A DNA stretch of 64,000 nt from UMGS755 sp045652815 (GCA_045652815.1 JAZOLH010000011.1:12080-76079); one strand, 5' to 3'; shown: positions 7,903 to 16,588, counted from the first letter of the stretch. Program-made: numbers and translations. The notes: generated from the sequence alone by a model not told the origin.

Positions 7903-9047
7903 TGGAAGACGTTCGTTTTTACGATTTTGATTTTAATTTACTTCACATTGAACACGACATTTTTTCTTGTAACTGGACCCTTTATGAAAACGATATTGGC
8001 AGATTTGAAATGCATTTCCCCTTGGAGAGCCCGCTTGTTTCGGTGATGATGGATAATCGGTATATGGTGGCTGTGCAAGGTGACAAGCAGGCGATTATCA
8101 CAGGTCGCAGTCTTGGTGATGAAGCGGTTTTATATGGACGCAGTTGCAACTGGATTTTGACTCGTTTTTGTATTCCGGAGGCAATTGACACGGAGGTTTT
8201 GGCCGAAAATGGGGAGATCCCTGATTGCAGTGCCCAAACAGTATGTGCCTATTTGGTTGGTAAGGTTTTGGGAGATTTGATTGTTGTTGAGACAAACGAG
8301 GAAAAAGAATTTGGGCCGGTATCTTTAAAAAATCAATCCATGTCCACGGTTTTCGAAGCGGTGCAATCTTCCATGGAGCAGGCAGGTGGCGGACATAGAA
8401 TTTTCTTTGATGTGGACCGCAAACAGTGGGTGTTTATCGCAACGAAAGGGCAGACGCTTACCGCTGTTTTTTCGGAAGAAAATAAAAACGCCTTTGACAT
8501 GGCCTATACAGAAGATTTGCAGGACTATGCATCCGGCGGATGGTACACACAAAAGATGGAAGATATGGGAAATTGGAATGCCGGTGAAAACAGCCCGAAA
8601 CTGGTGAACAACAACGCCGAGAATTTTGCAAAGGGATACTATGTTAGTGTTGCCGGCGCGAAATTCGGAATCACCTTTGGGAAAGGTGATTATATTGTTT
8701 GCAAAGATCAATCGGGCGCGTGGGAAAAGGCCGAGAAGATAGAGGACTTTGTGGTGGAAATTCCGCCGAAAATGACAGGGATGTATGGCTGGATGGCAGC
8801 CCTTGACGGTGAAACGGAAACTGATGCGCGAAAAGATCTTGCAACCAAGGATGTGCAGCGGGACATTACAAGCAAAATGCACGGCTTTCGTCTTGGTCAG
8901 GATTATGATTTGGGCGATTTGGTTTGGGTAGAGATCAAAAAAGGACCTTACCGCAGAAGCCAGATTAAGAAAATTACGGGCGTTCGTTTGTGGTATGAAC
9001 AAAATGACATCGGTGAAGAACCGATCATGGAGGAGGCAGAAGAATGA
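7902..9047 (+). CDS. Gp37-like phage tail protein (Tal-type)
   Basis: A 381-residue protein of the Siphovirus ReqiPepy6 Gp37-like family. It has a FDFNLLHIEHDIFSC-type N-terminus, and the central region contains E-AVQSSMEQAG and FD-DRKQWVF, as in this family's hub-like domains. The C-terminus ends in G-DYDLGDLVWVEI, the beta-rich module by which such proteins close the tail tip. It probably forms the trimeric tail-associated hub next to Dit. The ATG shares bases with the previous TGA (TGATG), so translation is coupled. Unlike large Tal proteins it has no added peptidase or lysozyme domain. Confidence 0.75.
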   Translation: MEDVRFYDFDFNLLHIEHDIFSCNWTLYENDIGRFEMHFPLESPLVSVMMDNRYMVAVQGDKQAIITGRSLGDEAVLYGRSCNWILTRFCIPEAIDTEVLAENGEIPDCSAQTVCAYLVGKVLGDLIVVETNEEKEFGPVSLKNQSMSTVFEAVQSSMEQAGGGHRIFFDVDRKQWVFIATKGQTLTAVFSEENKNAFDMAYTEDLQDYASGGWYTQKMEDMGNWNAGENSPKLVNNNAENFAKGYYVSVAGAKFGITFGKGDYIVCKDQSGAWEKAEKIEDFVVEIPPKMTGMYGWMAALDGETETDARKDLATKDVQRDITSKMHGFRLGQDYDLGDLVWVEIKKGPYRRSQIKKITGVRLWYEQNDIGEEPIMEEAEE

Positions 9048-10597
9048 TTGATTACAATTTGAAAATTGACTTGCAGGGAGACAGGGCAAAGCATACGGAC
9101 ATTGTGTTTACAACCGGTGATAACAGGGGATATAAACTAAATTTTTCTTTCTACTCTTACGGAGAGAAGGTAGATATTTCGGATTATACCGTAACTGTTA
9201 AAGCTAAGCGAGAAGATGGTCAGGTGATTATTGACATTGGCGAAACAGTGGGCACGGTGGCAAGTTACGTTGTGGCGGGTAATATGTATGCAGTTCCGGG
9301 TGATGTAAAACTGGAAGTGGGACTGATCGGCCCTGATGGAAGTCTGGTAACATCCTGCGTGTTGCAGTGCGCTGTGCGTGAAGGGTTCGGCGAGAAAGGT
9401 TTGGAAACTAAAAATACGACGCCGATTCTGGAAAGGACAGCAACCATAGCCAAAAAAGCAGAAATTGCAGCAGGGGAAGTAAAAGATGCGGTGGAACATA
9501 TTAGGCTTGAAATGGTTGAACAATTGGAGAACAAGGTTGACAAGGTAGAAGGCAAGGGGCTCTCAACAAATGATTTTACCGACGAGGAAAAGACAAAGGT
9601 CGCTGATACTCACAACAAGGTTTTTGGTCTTGGTGGTATAGACTACATTTGGTCAGAACTTGGCGGGGTGAGAATTAATATTGACCAAATGGCATCGGAA
9701 ATTGACGAATTGTCAAAGAACCAAGTAATGAACGCCACAACTTACAAAAGTCCTATTACAGACTGCACAGATGGTCCTGTTGCAAGTTTGAACCTGTACG
9801 GGTATTCTTTTGTGTACCCAACGCCATCACCCGAAAATCCAACGCAGATTACGGGTTCTGATGCACCCCGTATGTATGGTTGTGGAGTTGAAAGTTATGT
9901 AAGTAATCCCGATATACTATTCGGCGTTCCTGTTGCAAGTGGTGGTAATTTTACGGATGCAAGCGGTCAACAGTGGATTTGTGATGAGATTGATTTTGTC
10001 AACAAAAAGTATATTAAGCGATGCTATATGTATGAATTGACGGGGAACGAAAAATTTTATGAAGCGAGTGCTTCGTGGTATGACGAAAACACCTTTAGCG
10101 TGTATATGAGTCTTGGTGCAACGAATTTGGCAACGAGTAACGCTACGGCGCAATCGTCACAGTGTTTATCAACACATTTACAAAATGCTTTGTATGGGTT
10201 TGCTGACATCACAAAACCAAACAGCGTTAGCGTTTATCATTTAGCCGGAAAACCCGACAGCATACTGGCGGTAAAGTTTGAAAATCGCTTAACGGGAATT
10301 GCATCGTCTGATTCGATTGCAGGGAAAATCGAACAGATAAAAGCATATATCACATCGCTTGCACAAAGCGGAAATCCCATCAGAGTTTTATATCCGCTTT
10401 ATACACCCATTGAAATGGAGTTTACAGATGAAAGAGCTCTCGATGCGTTTGCTCAAATGAGAACTACATATCCTGTTTCTACATTCGAGAGTAGTGCGAA
10501 CTTTTTAATTGGATATAAGGCGACTGTACAAGGCTACGTTGACAACAAATTTGAAAAATTGACAAATGCAATCATTTCTTTAGGAGGTAATGTATAA
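9044..10597 (+). CDS. BppU-type baseplate/receptor-binding protein
   Basis: A 517-residue modular protein that overlaps the previous gene by 4 nt. Residues 1-115 look like the BppU N-terminal domain (LKIDLQGDR... F-F-SYGEKVDISDYTVTV), which docks onto the Dit/Tal baseplate. Residues 125-190 are a helical linker with the KVDKVEGKGLSTNDFT motif found in many Firmicute fibres. From about residue 230 there is a distal module with TPSPENPTQI, a signature shared by many gut-phage receptor-binding proteins. This distal half differs in style from the rest and would contact the host surface. A mosaic origin is likely. Confidence 0.75.
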   Translation: MIDYNLKIDLQGDRAKHTDIVFTTGDNRGYKLNFSFYSYGEKVDISDYTVTVKAKREDGQVIIDIGETVGTVASYVVAGNMYAVPGDVKLEVGLIGPDGSLVTSCVLQCAVREGFGEKGLETKNTTPILERTATIAKKAEIAAGEVKDAVEHIRLEMVEQLENKVDKVEGKGLSTNDFTDEEKTKVADTHNKVFGLGGIDYIWSELGGVRINIDQMASEIDELSKNQVMNATTYKSPITDCTDGPVASLNLYGYSFVYPTPSPENPTQITGSDAPRMYGCGVESYVSNPDILFGVPVASGGNFTDASGQQWICDEIDFVNKKYIKRCYMYELTGNEKFYEASASWYDENTFSVYMSLGATNLATSNATAQSSQCLSTHLQNALYGFADITKPNSVSVYHLAGKPDSILAVKFENRLTGIASSDSIAGKIEQIKAYITSLAQSGNPIRVLYPLYTPIEMEFTDERALDAFAQMRTTYPVSTFESSANFLIGYKATVQGYVDNKFEKLTNAIISLGGNV

Positions 10598-10788
10598 TGT
10601 TTAATTTAAGTTTATTTATTAAAAAAGGTTTACTCTCTGCTGTTGGCAGAATGGCAGACTATCAGGTGATTTTGAATGCGGTTGGTTGGCACGAAAAAGG
10701 CGTTTTAAGCGAAAAGGACCTTGCAGACATCAACGATGTTATTGAAGCACTAAACAGCGAGGTGGCAGACCATGAAGATATTCATTGA
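10597..10788 (+). CDS. Small phage protein, XkdX-position
   Basis: A 63-residue, probably helical protein with AGGAGG 7-10 nt upstream (10582-10587); its ATG overlaps the preceding stop codon by one base. It ends inside the amidase gene (17-nt overlap). Small genes at this place, between the fibre and the lysis genes, often encode XkdX-like proteins, and the pattern of an aromatic/helical first half followed by GVLSEKDLADI is compatible with that. No domain can be assigned with certainty. Confidence 0.6.
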   Translation: MFNLSLFIKKGLLSAVGRMADYQVILNAVGWHEKGVLSEKDLADINDVIEALNSEVADHEDIH

Positions 10789-11482
10789 TGCAGGCCACAA
10801 TCACGCAGGCTGTGATACGGGTGCAGTTGGTAACGGTCTTAAGGAACAGGATGTAACCTTTCAGATAGCAGAGGCGCTTGCGCCTCTGCTGGAGGGGTAT
10901 GGTCACGAAATTAAGATGAGCCGCAACAAGATAACTGATTCTGTTGGTGCAACACAGGCAATCAGCATCAGAGAGCGCGCGATGATGGCAAATGAATGGG
11001 ACGCGGATTTGTTTATCAGCATTCATTGTAATGCTTTTAATGGTCTGGCACGAGGTACGGAGACTTTGGTTTACAGTAAAAACAGCACAGCATATGCTGT
11101 GGCAGAACACGTTCAAAACGCCATTGTTAAGATGCTGGGCACCGTGGACAGAGGCGTTAAAGAACGCCCTGATTTAGGCGTTCTCAGACGGACCAATATG
11201 CCGGCGCTTTTGGTGGAAACCGCTTTTATTGACAATATGCACGATGCGGCACTTTTGAAAAATTATATAGCGGATTTTGCCAAAGCCATTTGCATGGGCG
11301 TTGTGGGTGAAGTTTGCCAAAACAAAACTATTTTGGACGAAATGAAGGAAATGACAGAAGCGCTTTGCGAAAATTTCTTTCCTATCAACGATAAGGACGG
11401 ATTTTCAAAAGCCTTAGCAGAAGCGAAAACGAAAAATTCACCGCTTTACTGGGGTTATTACAAATTGCTTGGTAATCGATAG
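10772..11482 (+). CDS. Phage endolysin, N-acetylmuramoyl-L-alanine amidase (Amidase_3)
   Basis: A 236-residue enzyme that cuts the amide bond between N-acetylmuramic acid and the stem peptide. The N-terminal 175 residues carry the Amidase_3 zinc-site pattern: FIDAGHNHAG with its His, the conserved Glu in KEQDVT, SIHCNAF with the second His, and LLVETAFIDN with the catalytic Glu. No signal peptide is present, so export would depend on the holin. The C-terminal 60 residues (from about 178) form a helical extension that may bind the wall. The gene lies before a holin, giving a standard lysis cassette, and GAGGTG at 10758-10763 serves as its RBS inside the upstream gene. Confidence 0.9.
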   Translation: MKIFIDAGHNHAGCDTGAVGNGLKEQDVTFQIAEALAPLLEGYGHEIKMSRNKITDSVGATQAISIRERAMMANEWDADLFISIHCNAFNGLARGTETLVYSKNSTAYAVAEHVQNAIVKMLGTVDRGVKERPDLGVLRRTNMPALLVETAFIDNMHDAALLKNYIADFAKAICMGVVGEVCQNKTILDEMKEMTEALCENFFPINDKDGFSKALAEAKTKNSPLYWGYYKLLGNR

Positions 11483-11493
11483 GAGGCGGAGAT

Positions 11494-11799
11494 ATGGTGA
11501 CAATTGTTAGTGCAGCGTTACCTGGGCTTTTAACGGGTCTTGTGCTTGCTTACTGGAACAGAAAACAAAATAGGCAAGACAGTCAGCGAAAAGCACAGGA
11601 AGAAGCGGCGGTAGAGAGCGATATGCTCCGCATTGATTTAGAGGTGGCAACAGCACAACTTTCCTATGCGGTGGCTATGGCGGTTAAGCGTGGTCACGCT
11701 AACGGTGAGATGGAGAGTGCCATCGCAAACTATGAAAAGGCCATGGAAAAATTCCGCAAGTTTGAGCGCAAGCAAGTGGCCATCAGCGTGAATGAATAA
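11494..11799 (+). CDS. Small membrane-anchored coiled-coil protein of the lysis region
   Basis: A 101-residue protein with one N-terminal membrane segment (about residues 3-21, AALPGLLTGLVLAYW-like), followed by a basic patch and a long charged helix. It starts at ATG 11494 after an AGGAGG, 11 nt behind the amidase stop. Small TM plus coiled-coil proteins next to holins in Gram-positive phages (XhlA-type and others) help lysis, but the sequence does not match any that I recognise, so the role is inferred from position and topology. Confidence 0.55.
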   Translation: MVTIVSAALPGLLTGLVLAYWNRKQNRQDSQRKAQEEAAVESDMLRIDLEVATAQLSYAVAMAVKRGHANGEMESAIANYEKAMEKFRKFERKQVAISVNE

Positions 11800-11811
11800 G
11801 GAGGAACTTTT

Positions 11812-12105
11812 ATGTTTGATATTTTAAAAGACTTTATTAAACCCGAACTTTTAGTGCTCATTCCCGTTTTATATCTGTTGGGTGTTGCACTCAAAAAAAG
11901 CACAACAGAAGATAAGTTAATCCCTTGGATTTTGGGTGGTGCGAGCGTTCTTTTATCCGTTGTGTTTGTGGTGGCGACCTGCGAACTTGACAGTTGGCGA
12001 AATGTGATGCTTGCCATCTTTTCGGGCATCACACAGGGCATTTTGTGTGCCGGCGCAAGCGTGTATGCGAATCAACTGAAAAAACAGGCGGGGAAAGAAG
12101 AATAA
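11812..12105 (+). CDS. Phage holin (Hol44-like)
   Basis: A 97-residue membrane protein with about three hydrophobic segments (residues 13-28, 38-58 and 65-83) and a charged KKQAGKEE tail. The opening PELLVLIPVLYLLGVALKKS and WILGGASVLLS parts match phage holins of the Hol44 type in Clostridia. It would oligomerise in the membrane at a set time to let the amidase reach the wall. Its stop codon lies only 4 bases before the -35 of the hydrogenase-regulator promoter, so the prophage appears to end here. Confidence 0.75.
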   Translation: MFDILKDFIKPELLVLIPVLYLLGVALKKSTTEDKLIPWILGGASVLLSVVFVVATCELDSWRNVMLAIFSGITQGILCAGASVYANQLKKQAGKEE

Positions 12106-12108
12106 TGC

Positions 12109-12137
12109 TTGCAAAAATGGGGCATTTATGCTATACT
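12109..12137 (+). promoter_or_regulatory. Sigma-A promoter with extended -10 for the hydrogenase maturation operon
   Basis: TTGCAA (12109-12114), a 17-nt spacer and TATACT (12132-12137), with TGC directly before the -10 (extended -10). It lies just 3' of the phage holin stop. Confidence 0.7.
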
Positions 12138-12162
12138 AAACTCAAAGGAAGGGGCGAAGGCA

Positions 12163-12408
12163 ATGGAGACCAGAGTGGCTGTGATCAGCATCATTGTTGA
12201 AAAGGCCGAAAGTGTTGCAAAACTCAATGAAATTCTGCACACCTATGGCGATTATATCATCGGTCGAATGGGCATTCCATACCGCACAAAAGGCATTAAC
12301 ATTATCAGTGTTGCCATCGACGCTCCTCAGGATGCCATCAACGCCTTAACGGGTAGTTTGGGCAAACTGGATGGAGTGACCGCAAAGGCCGCCTATTCCA
12401 AAGCATAA
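12163..12408 (+). CDS. TM1266-family iron-only hydrogenase system putative regulator
   Basis: An 81-residue protein that looks like the TM1266 family: a NikR-C/ACT-like ferredoxin-fold domain found beside [FeFe]-hydrogenase maturation genes. The sequence begins METRVAVISIIVE, carries GDYIIGRMGIPYR, then NIISVAIDAP, and ends KLDGVTAKAAYSK. The ATG at 12163 follows an AGGAAGGGGC; a longer in-frame reading from 12109 would begin inside the promoter. No HTH is present, so it may act through a small-molecule signal or protein partner. It precedes hydG with a terminator-containing gap. Confidence 0.85.
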   Translation: METRVAVISIIVEKAESVAKLNEILHTYGDYIIGRMGIPYRTKGINIISVAIDAPQDAINALTGSLGKLDGVTAKAAYSKA

Positions 12409-12568
12409 TTTAATACATAAAAAATCCCCACTGACACCAAAGCAAAGCTAAGGCGAAAGTAAGGAACGAGCAGATACTATGAAGCCGTATTCTCTATGTT
12501 TGTCATTGGGAATACGGTTTTTTGATTCTGACCTGAAAGAAATTTTCTGACAAGAAAGGAAGAGCATT
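12409..12568 (+). promoter_or_regulatory. hydG leader with intrinsic terminator, candidate attenuator
   Basis: A 160-nt gap between the regulator gene and hydG. An intrinsic terminator lies in its second half: CCGTATTC 12485-12492 pairs with GAATACGG 12510-12517, followed by T6 (12518-12523). About 75 nt precede it, with several purine-rich blocks. ATAC (12474-12477) could pair with GTAT inside the left arm (12487-12490), a weak candidate for an antiterminator. No known riboswitch class is matched with confidence. Placement inside an operon suggests conditional readthrough into hydGF. Confidence 0.55.
12485..12523 (+). terminator. Intrinsic terminator before hydG
   Basis: Perfect 8-bp stem (12485-12492 with 12510-12517), a 17-nt loop and six Ts. 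It follows the regulator gene and precedes hydG, so it either ends the upstream transcript or acts as an attenuator. Confidence 0.75.
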
Positions 12569-14011
12569 ATGACTTACAATCCGAGTTCACGCGTTGCGGA
12601 AGAGTTTATTAACCACGAGGAAATTTTAGATACCCTCCGTTACGCCGAAGAAAACAAAAACAACATTGAATTAATTGATGCGATTTTAGAAAAAGCACGT
12701 CCGAGAAAAACAGAGGAGGGCACAACCTGTGCAGGCCTGACTCACAGAGAAGCATCTGTGTTACTTGCCTGCGAAATCCCCGAAAAGATTGAAAAGATGT
12801 ACCAGATCGCCGAGGAAATCAAACTGGCGTTTTACGGTAAGCGCATCGTTATGTTTGCGCCTCTTTACCTTTCCAACTATTGCGTCAACGGTTGCCGCTA
12901 TTGCCCTTATCACATCACCAACAAGACAATTCCCCGCAAAAAACTGACGCAAGAGGAAGTGAAGGCGGAGGTTGTTGCGCTGCAGGATATGGGCCACAAG
13001 CGCCTTGCCATTGAGGCAGGGGAGCATCCGGTGGAAAACCCCATTGAATATATTTTAGACTGCATTAAAACCATTTACAGCGTGCACCACAAAAATGGTG
13101 ACATCCGCCGTGTGAATGTGAATATTGCCGCTACCACCGTTGAGAACTATCGTAAACTCAAAGAGGCGGGCATCGGCACTTATATTCTGTTTCAGGAAAC
13201 TTACCACAAGGAAAGTTATGAATATCTCCATCCCACAGGCCCCAAGAGCAACTATGCCTATCACACCGAGGCAATGGACAGAGCCATGGACGGTGGCATT
13301 GACGATGTGGGTCTGGGTGTTTTGTTTGGTCTGGAACTTTACAAATATGAATTCGCAGGTCTCCTGATGCACGCAGAACACTTAGAAGCGGTGCACGGCG
13401 TTGGTCCGCATACCATCAGCGTACCCCGATTAAAACGTGCCGACGACATCAATCCCGATGATTTTGATAACGGTATTTCTGATGAAATTTTCACTAAGAT
13501 TATTGCCTGCATCCGTATGGCTGTGCCTTACACAGGTATGATTATCTCCACCCGTGAATCCGAAGAAGTGCGTGCCAAAGCTCTGCGGGTTGGTATTTCC
13601 CAGATCAGCGGTGCATCCCGTACCTCCGTTGGCGGCTATACAGAAAAAGAACGCCCCCACGATACCGAGCAGTTTGATGTATCCGACCAGCGCACGCTGG
13701 ATGAAGTTGTCCGCTGGCTGATGTCCACGGGACATATTCCTTCCTTCTGTACCGCTTGTTACCGTGAAGGCAGAACCGGTGACCGCTTTATGCGCCTTGC
13801 CAAGAGCGGACAGATTTGCAACGTTTGCCAGCCCAATGCGCTGATCACCTTAAAAGAATTTGTGACAGACTATGGCTCAGATAGCACCAGGGAAGTGGCA
13901 GACAAACTCTTTGCCGATGAACTGCCCACCATTAAAAATGAAAAAGCAAGAGCGCTCACGAAAGATTATATGAAAGCCATTGAAGATGGCAAACGAGATT
14001 TCAGATTCTAA
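12569..14011 (+). CDS. hydG: [FeFe]-hydrogenase maturase, radical SAM enzyme HydG
   Basis: A 480-residue radical SAM enzyme that splits tyrosine to produce the CO and cyanide ligands on an Fe synthon for the H-cluster. The SAM cluster motif CX3CX2C is present at residues about 108-115 (CVNGCRYC). The C-terminal auxiliary cluster site CX2CX22C is also complete (CTAC... CNVC, residues about 393-419). The length fits the family (about 470). The ATG has AAGGAAGAG 6-14 nt upstream. hydF follows 15 nt later, but hydE is not in the window and must be elsewhere, as must the hydrogenase. Confidence 0.97.
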   Translation: MTYNPSSRVAEEFINHEEILDTLRYAEENKNNIELIDAILEKARPRKTEEGTTCAGLTHREASVLLACEIPEKIEKMYQIAEEIKLAFYGKRIVMFAPLYLSNYCVNGCRYCPYHITNKTIPRKKLTQEEVKAEVVALQDMGHKRLAIEAGEHPVENPIEYILDCIKTIYSVHHKNGDIRRVNVNIAATTVENYRKLKEAGIGTYILFQETYHKESYEYLHPTGPKSNYAYHTEAMDRAMDGGIDDVGLGVLFGLELYKYEFAGLLMHAEHLEAVHGVGPHTISVPRLKRADDINPDDFDNGISDEIFTKIIACIRMAVPYTGMIISTRESEEVRAKALRVGISQISGASRTSVGGYTEKERPHDTEQFDVSDQRTLDEVVRWLMSTGHIPSFCTACYREGRTGDRFMRLAKSGQICNVCQPNALITLKEFVTDYGSDSTREVADKLFADELPTIKNEKARALTKDYMKAIEDGKRDFRF

Positions 14012-14026
14012 AAAGGAGGGGACAGG

Positions 14027-15226
14027 ATGGAAACAACAGGACTCAATCAAACACCTTCGGGTCTTCGCCTGACCATCGGCGTGTTCGGTCGCACCAATAG
14101 CGGTAAATCTTCCTTGATTAACGCGCTGGCAGGGCAGGAAGTCTCCTTGGTTTCTTCTGTTTCCGGCACCACCACAGACCCTGTGGCAAAGCCCATCGAA
14201 ATCTATCCTTTGGGTCCCTGCGTACTGCTTGATACAGCAGGCGTGGGCGATGAAACAGAACTTGGTGCAGAGCGAATCCGTCGCACTATGCAGGCGCTGG
14301 ATAAAACCCACCTTGCCATCTTGGTCTTAGCGCCCGAAGCGGTGGATTTTACCCCCGAGAAAACCCTTTTAGACGAATTTAAGAAGAAAGATATACCCGT
14401 TGTGGTCGTTTTGAATCAAATCGACAGAATAGGCGATTTTGAGGCTGTTTCAGAAACCGCCAAACAGGCACTGGGTGCAGATATTCTGCCCGTTAGTGCT
14501 GTGACAGGCGCAGGGCTTTCAGGTCTTCGAGAAGCTATGGTGAAAAAAGCCCCTGCGGATTTTGAAAACGATAGCATCATTGGACATTTAGTGAAGGAAA
14601 ACGACAGAGTTCTCCTTGTGATGCCCCAAGACCATCAGGCGCCCAAGGGCAGACTGATTATGCCGCAGGTGCAGGTAACCCGTGATCTTTTAGACCACGG
14701 TGCTGTTGTGACCAGCGTGACACCCGCCCAGCTTCCCGCGGCGCTTTCTGACAGAACGCCCGATTTAATCATCACCGATTCCCAGGTGTTCCCTTTAGTG
14801 TATGCCCAGAAACCTGCCGAGAGCAAGTTAACATCTTTTTCCGTGCTGCTGGCGCGGTATAAAGGCGATATTGAGGTATATATCCAAGGTGCGGCTGCCA
14901 TTCATAACTTAAAAGCAGGGGATAGGGTTTTGATTGCGGAGGCCTGCAGTCATCAGCCCTTAGATGGTGACATCGGTCGTGTGAAAATCCCCAATTTGAT
15001 TCATCAAAAAATCCACCCCGACATTTTGGTCGAAGTGGTGGCAGGGCAAGATTTTCCGCAGGATTTAACGCCGTATCGTTTGGTGATTCATTGCGGCGGC
15101 TGTATGTTCAATCGTCGTCAGGTGATGAGCCGCGTGATGCGAGCGGTGGAGCAGAAGGTTCCTATCACAAACTATGGCATTTTCCTTGCTGAAATGGCAG
15201 GGATTTTAGATAAGGTCATTTACTAA
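14027..15226 (+). CDS. hydF: [FeFe]-hydrogenase maturation GTPase HydF
   Basis: A 399-residue scaffold protein on which HydG and HydE build the diiron subcluster before transfer to the hydrogenase. The N-terminal GTPase domain has G1 GRTNSGKSS, G3 DTAG and G4 NQID. The C-terminal cluster-binding domain has a C-x-H near residue 307 (EACSHQ) and HCGGC near residue 361. Length matches the family. It follows hydG with a strong AGGAGG-type RBS (14013-14019) and is followed after 12 nt by a decarboxylase gene, so the three are probably co-transcribed. Confidence 0.97.
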   Translation: METTGLNQTPSGLRLTIGVFGRTNSGKSSLINALAGQEVSLVSSVSGTTTDPVAKPIEIYPLGPCVLLDTAGVGDETELGAERIRRTMQALDKTHLAILVLAPEAVDFTPEKTLLDEFKKKDIPVVVVLNQIDRIGDFEAVSETAKQALGADILPVSAVTGAGLSGLREAMVKKAPADFENDSIIGHLVKENDRVLLVMPQDHQAPKGRLIMPQVQVTRDLLDHGAVVTSVTPAQLPAALSDRTPDLIITDSQVFPLVYAQKPAESKLTSFSVLLARYKGDIEVYIQGAAAIHNLKAGDRVLIAEACSHQPLDGDIGRVKIPNLIHQKIHPDILVEVVAGQDFPQDLTPYRLVIHCGGCMFNRRQVMSRVMRAVEQKVPITNYGIFLAEMAGILDKVIY

Positions 15227-15238
15227 AGAGGTGACAAC

Positions 15239-16588
15239 ATGATTTTAGATATGCTGAGCGCTCACAATGCAAAAGAAAAGACGTCTTTTCATATGCCCGG
15301 GCACAACAAAGGGCGTGCCTTTTGCGGCTCTGTTTTTGCATCTGCGCCTTTTATCTACGATACAACAGAACTGGATGGTACAGACGCTCTTGTAAAGCCC
15401 CAAGGGGCCATTTTGGAGGCAGAACGCTTTGTTGCATCGGTCTATGGCGCCACTCACAGTTTCTTTTTGGTAAACGGTGCCACCGGTGGCATCCTGACGA
15501 TGATTTACAGTGCCTTCCAAAGAGGCGACACGGTTTTAGTGGACCGTTTTTGCCATCAGTCCGTTCTGCACGCCTGCCAACTGGCAGGGGTAACGCCTGT
15601 GTATCTGATGCCGGAAGAATCGGCACTTGCGGGGATTCCCGGTGTACTGTCTGCCGAAACGGTGGCAGAGGCGCTGGGACAATATCCCGAAGCCAAGGGT
15701 TTGGTTTTAACATCGCCCAACTATTATGGTGCGGCGGCAGATCTTACAGCTATCAGTAAAATAGTGCACGCCCATGGTGGCTTGCTGTTGGTGGATGAGG
15801 CCCATGGTGCTCATTTTCCTTTCTCGGACAGATTCCCCAAAACTGCCATGGAGCAGGGGGCAGATATGAGCGTTGTCAGTCTCCATAAGACGATGCCATC
15901 TCCCAATCAGACAGCGTTGTTACACATCGCAGCCGGCATTGATACCGAGGAAGTTCGCCAAACGCTCAGGATGTTCCAGACCACCAGCCCGTCCTATGTT
16001 TTCTTGGCGGCTATGGAGCAGGCAGTTCAGTTTGGAAAAGAGCAGGGCAGAGAGAAAACAGAAGAGATTTTAAACCTTCTTGCGCCCCTGAATCTGCCGA
16101 CCTTAGATGACCCTATGAAACGTTTGCCCACCTGGGAAAACAAAGGGCTTTCCGGCGATGAGATTGATGCCATCTTCAGAGAAAAATTCGGCATTTATGC
16201 CGAACTTTCCACAGCCCACGGATTACTTTTGATGTGTTCCTGGTTTAACAATCAGGCGGATATAGATCGGCTCAAAGAGGCCATTGACTATTGCAACAAT
16301 CTGCCAGATAACAAGGTAGAAAAAGAAGAACGCACAATGGTTCCCTTTGCCTCCGTCATGGCAACTATGCCGCTGGATGCAGTTGGTGTGGCAGAGAAGA
16401 CCTATGTTGCACTGCAGGATGCGGTGGGCAAAATTTGTGCCAAACCCGTCTCCGCCTTTCCGCCTTGTATCCCGATTTTGTTGCCCGGTGAAGTGATTAC
16501 TAAAGAGCAGGTAAGGTATCTGACAGAACTGACAGCATCGGGGAAAACCATCACGGGTCTTGAAAACGGAATTTGCATTATCAAATAA
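15239..16588 (+). CDS. PLP-dependent Orn/Lys/Arg decarboxylase family protein
   Basis: A 449-residue fold-type I PLP enzyme of the short Orn/Lys/Arg decarboxylase group (B. subtilis SpeA/YaaO-like). It opens with the family's HMPGHNKG block, has LVDEAHGAHF and the PLP-lysine motif SLHKTMPS around residue 220, and a C-terminal FPPCIPILLPGE block. It would decarboxylate a basic amino acid, giving a polyamine precursor; which one cannot be told. It starts 12 nt after hydF, an unusual partner, and ends at a strong terminator. Both AAGAGGTGA upstream and the conserved N-terminus support ATG 15239. Confidence 0.85.
   Translation: MILDMLSAHNAKEKTSFHMPGHNKGRAFCGSVFASAPFIYDTTELDGTDALVKPQGAILEAERFVASVYGATHSFFLVNGATGGILTMIYSAFQRGDTVLVDRFCHQSVLHACQLAGVTPVYLMPEESALAGIPGVLSAETVAEALGQYPEAKGLVLTSPNYYGAAADLTAISKIVHAHGGLLLVDEAHGAHFPFSDRFPKTAMEQGADMSVVSLHKTMPSPNQTALLHIAAGIDTEEVRQTLRMFQTTSPSYVFLAAMEQAVQFGKEQGREKTEEILNLLAPLNLPTLDDPMKRLPTWENKGLSGDEIDAIFREKFGIYAELSTAHGLLLMCSWFNNQADIDRLKEAIDYCNNLPDNKVEKEERTMVPFASVMATMPLDAVGVAEKTYVALQDAVGKICAKPVSAFPPCIPILLPGEVITKEQVRYLTELTASGKTITGLENGICIIK

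Noticed and set aside
12409..12484. Possible c-di-GMP-I-type riboswitch in front of hydG
   Set aside because: Only a CAAAGC-like fragment is shared; the expected GNRA tetraloop/receptor helices are not there.
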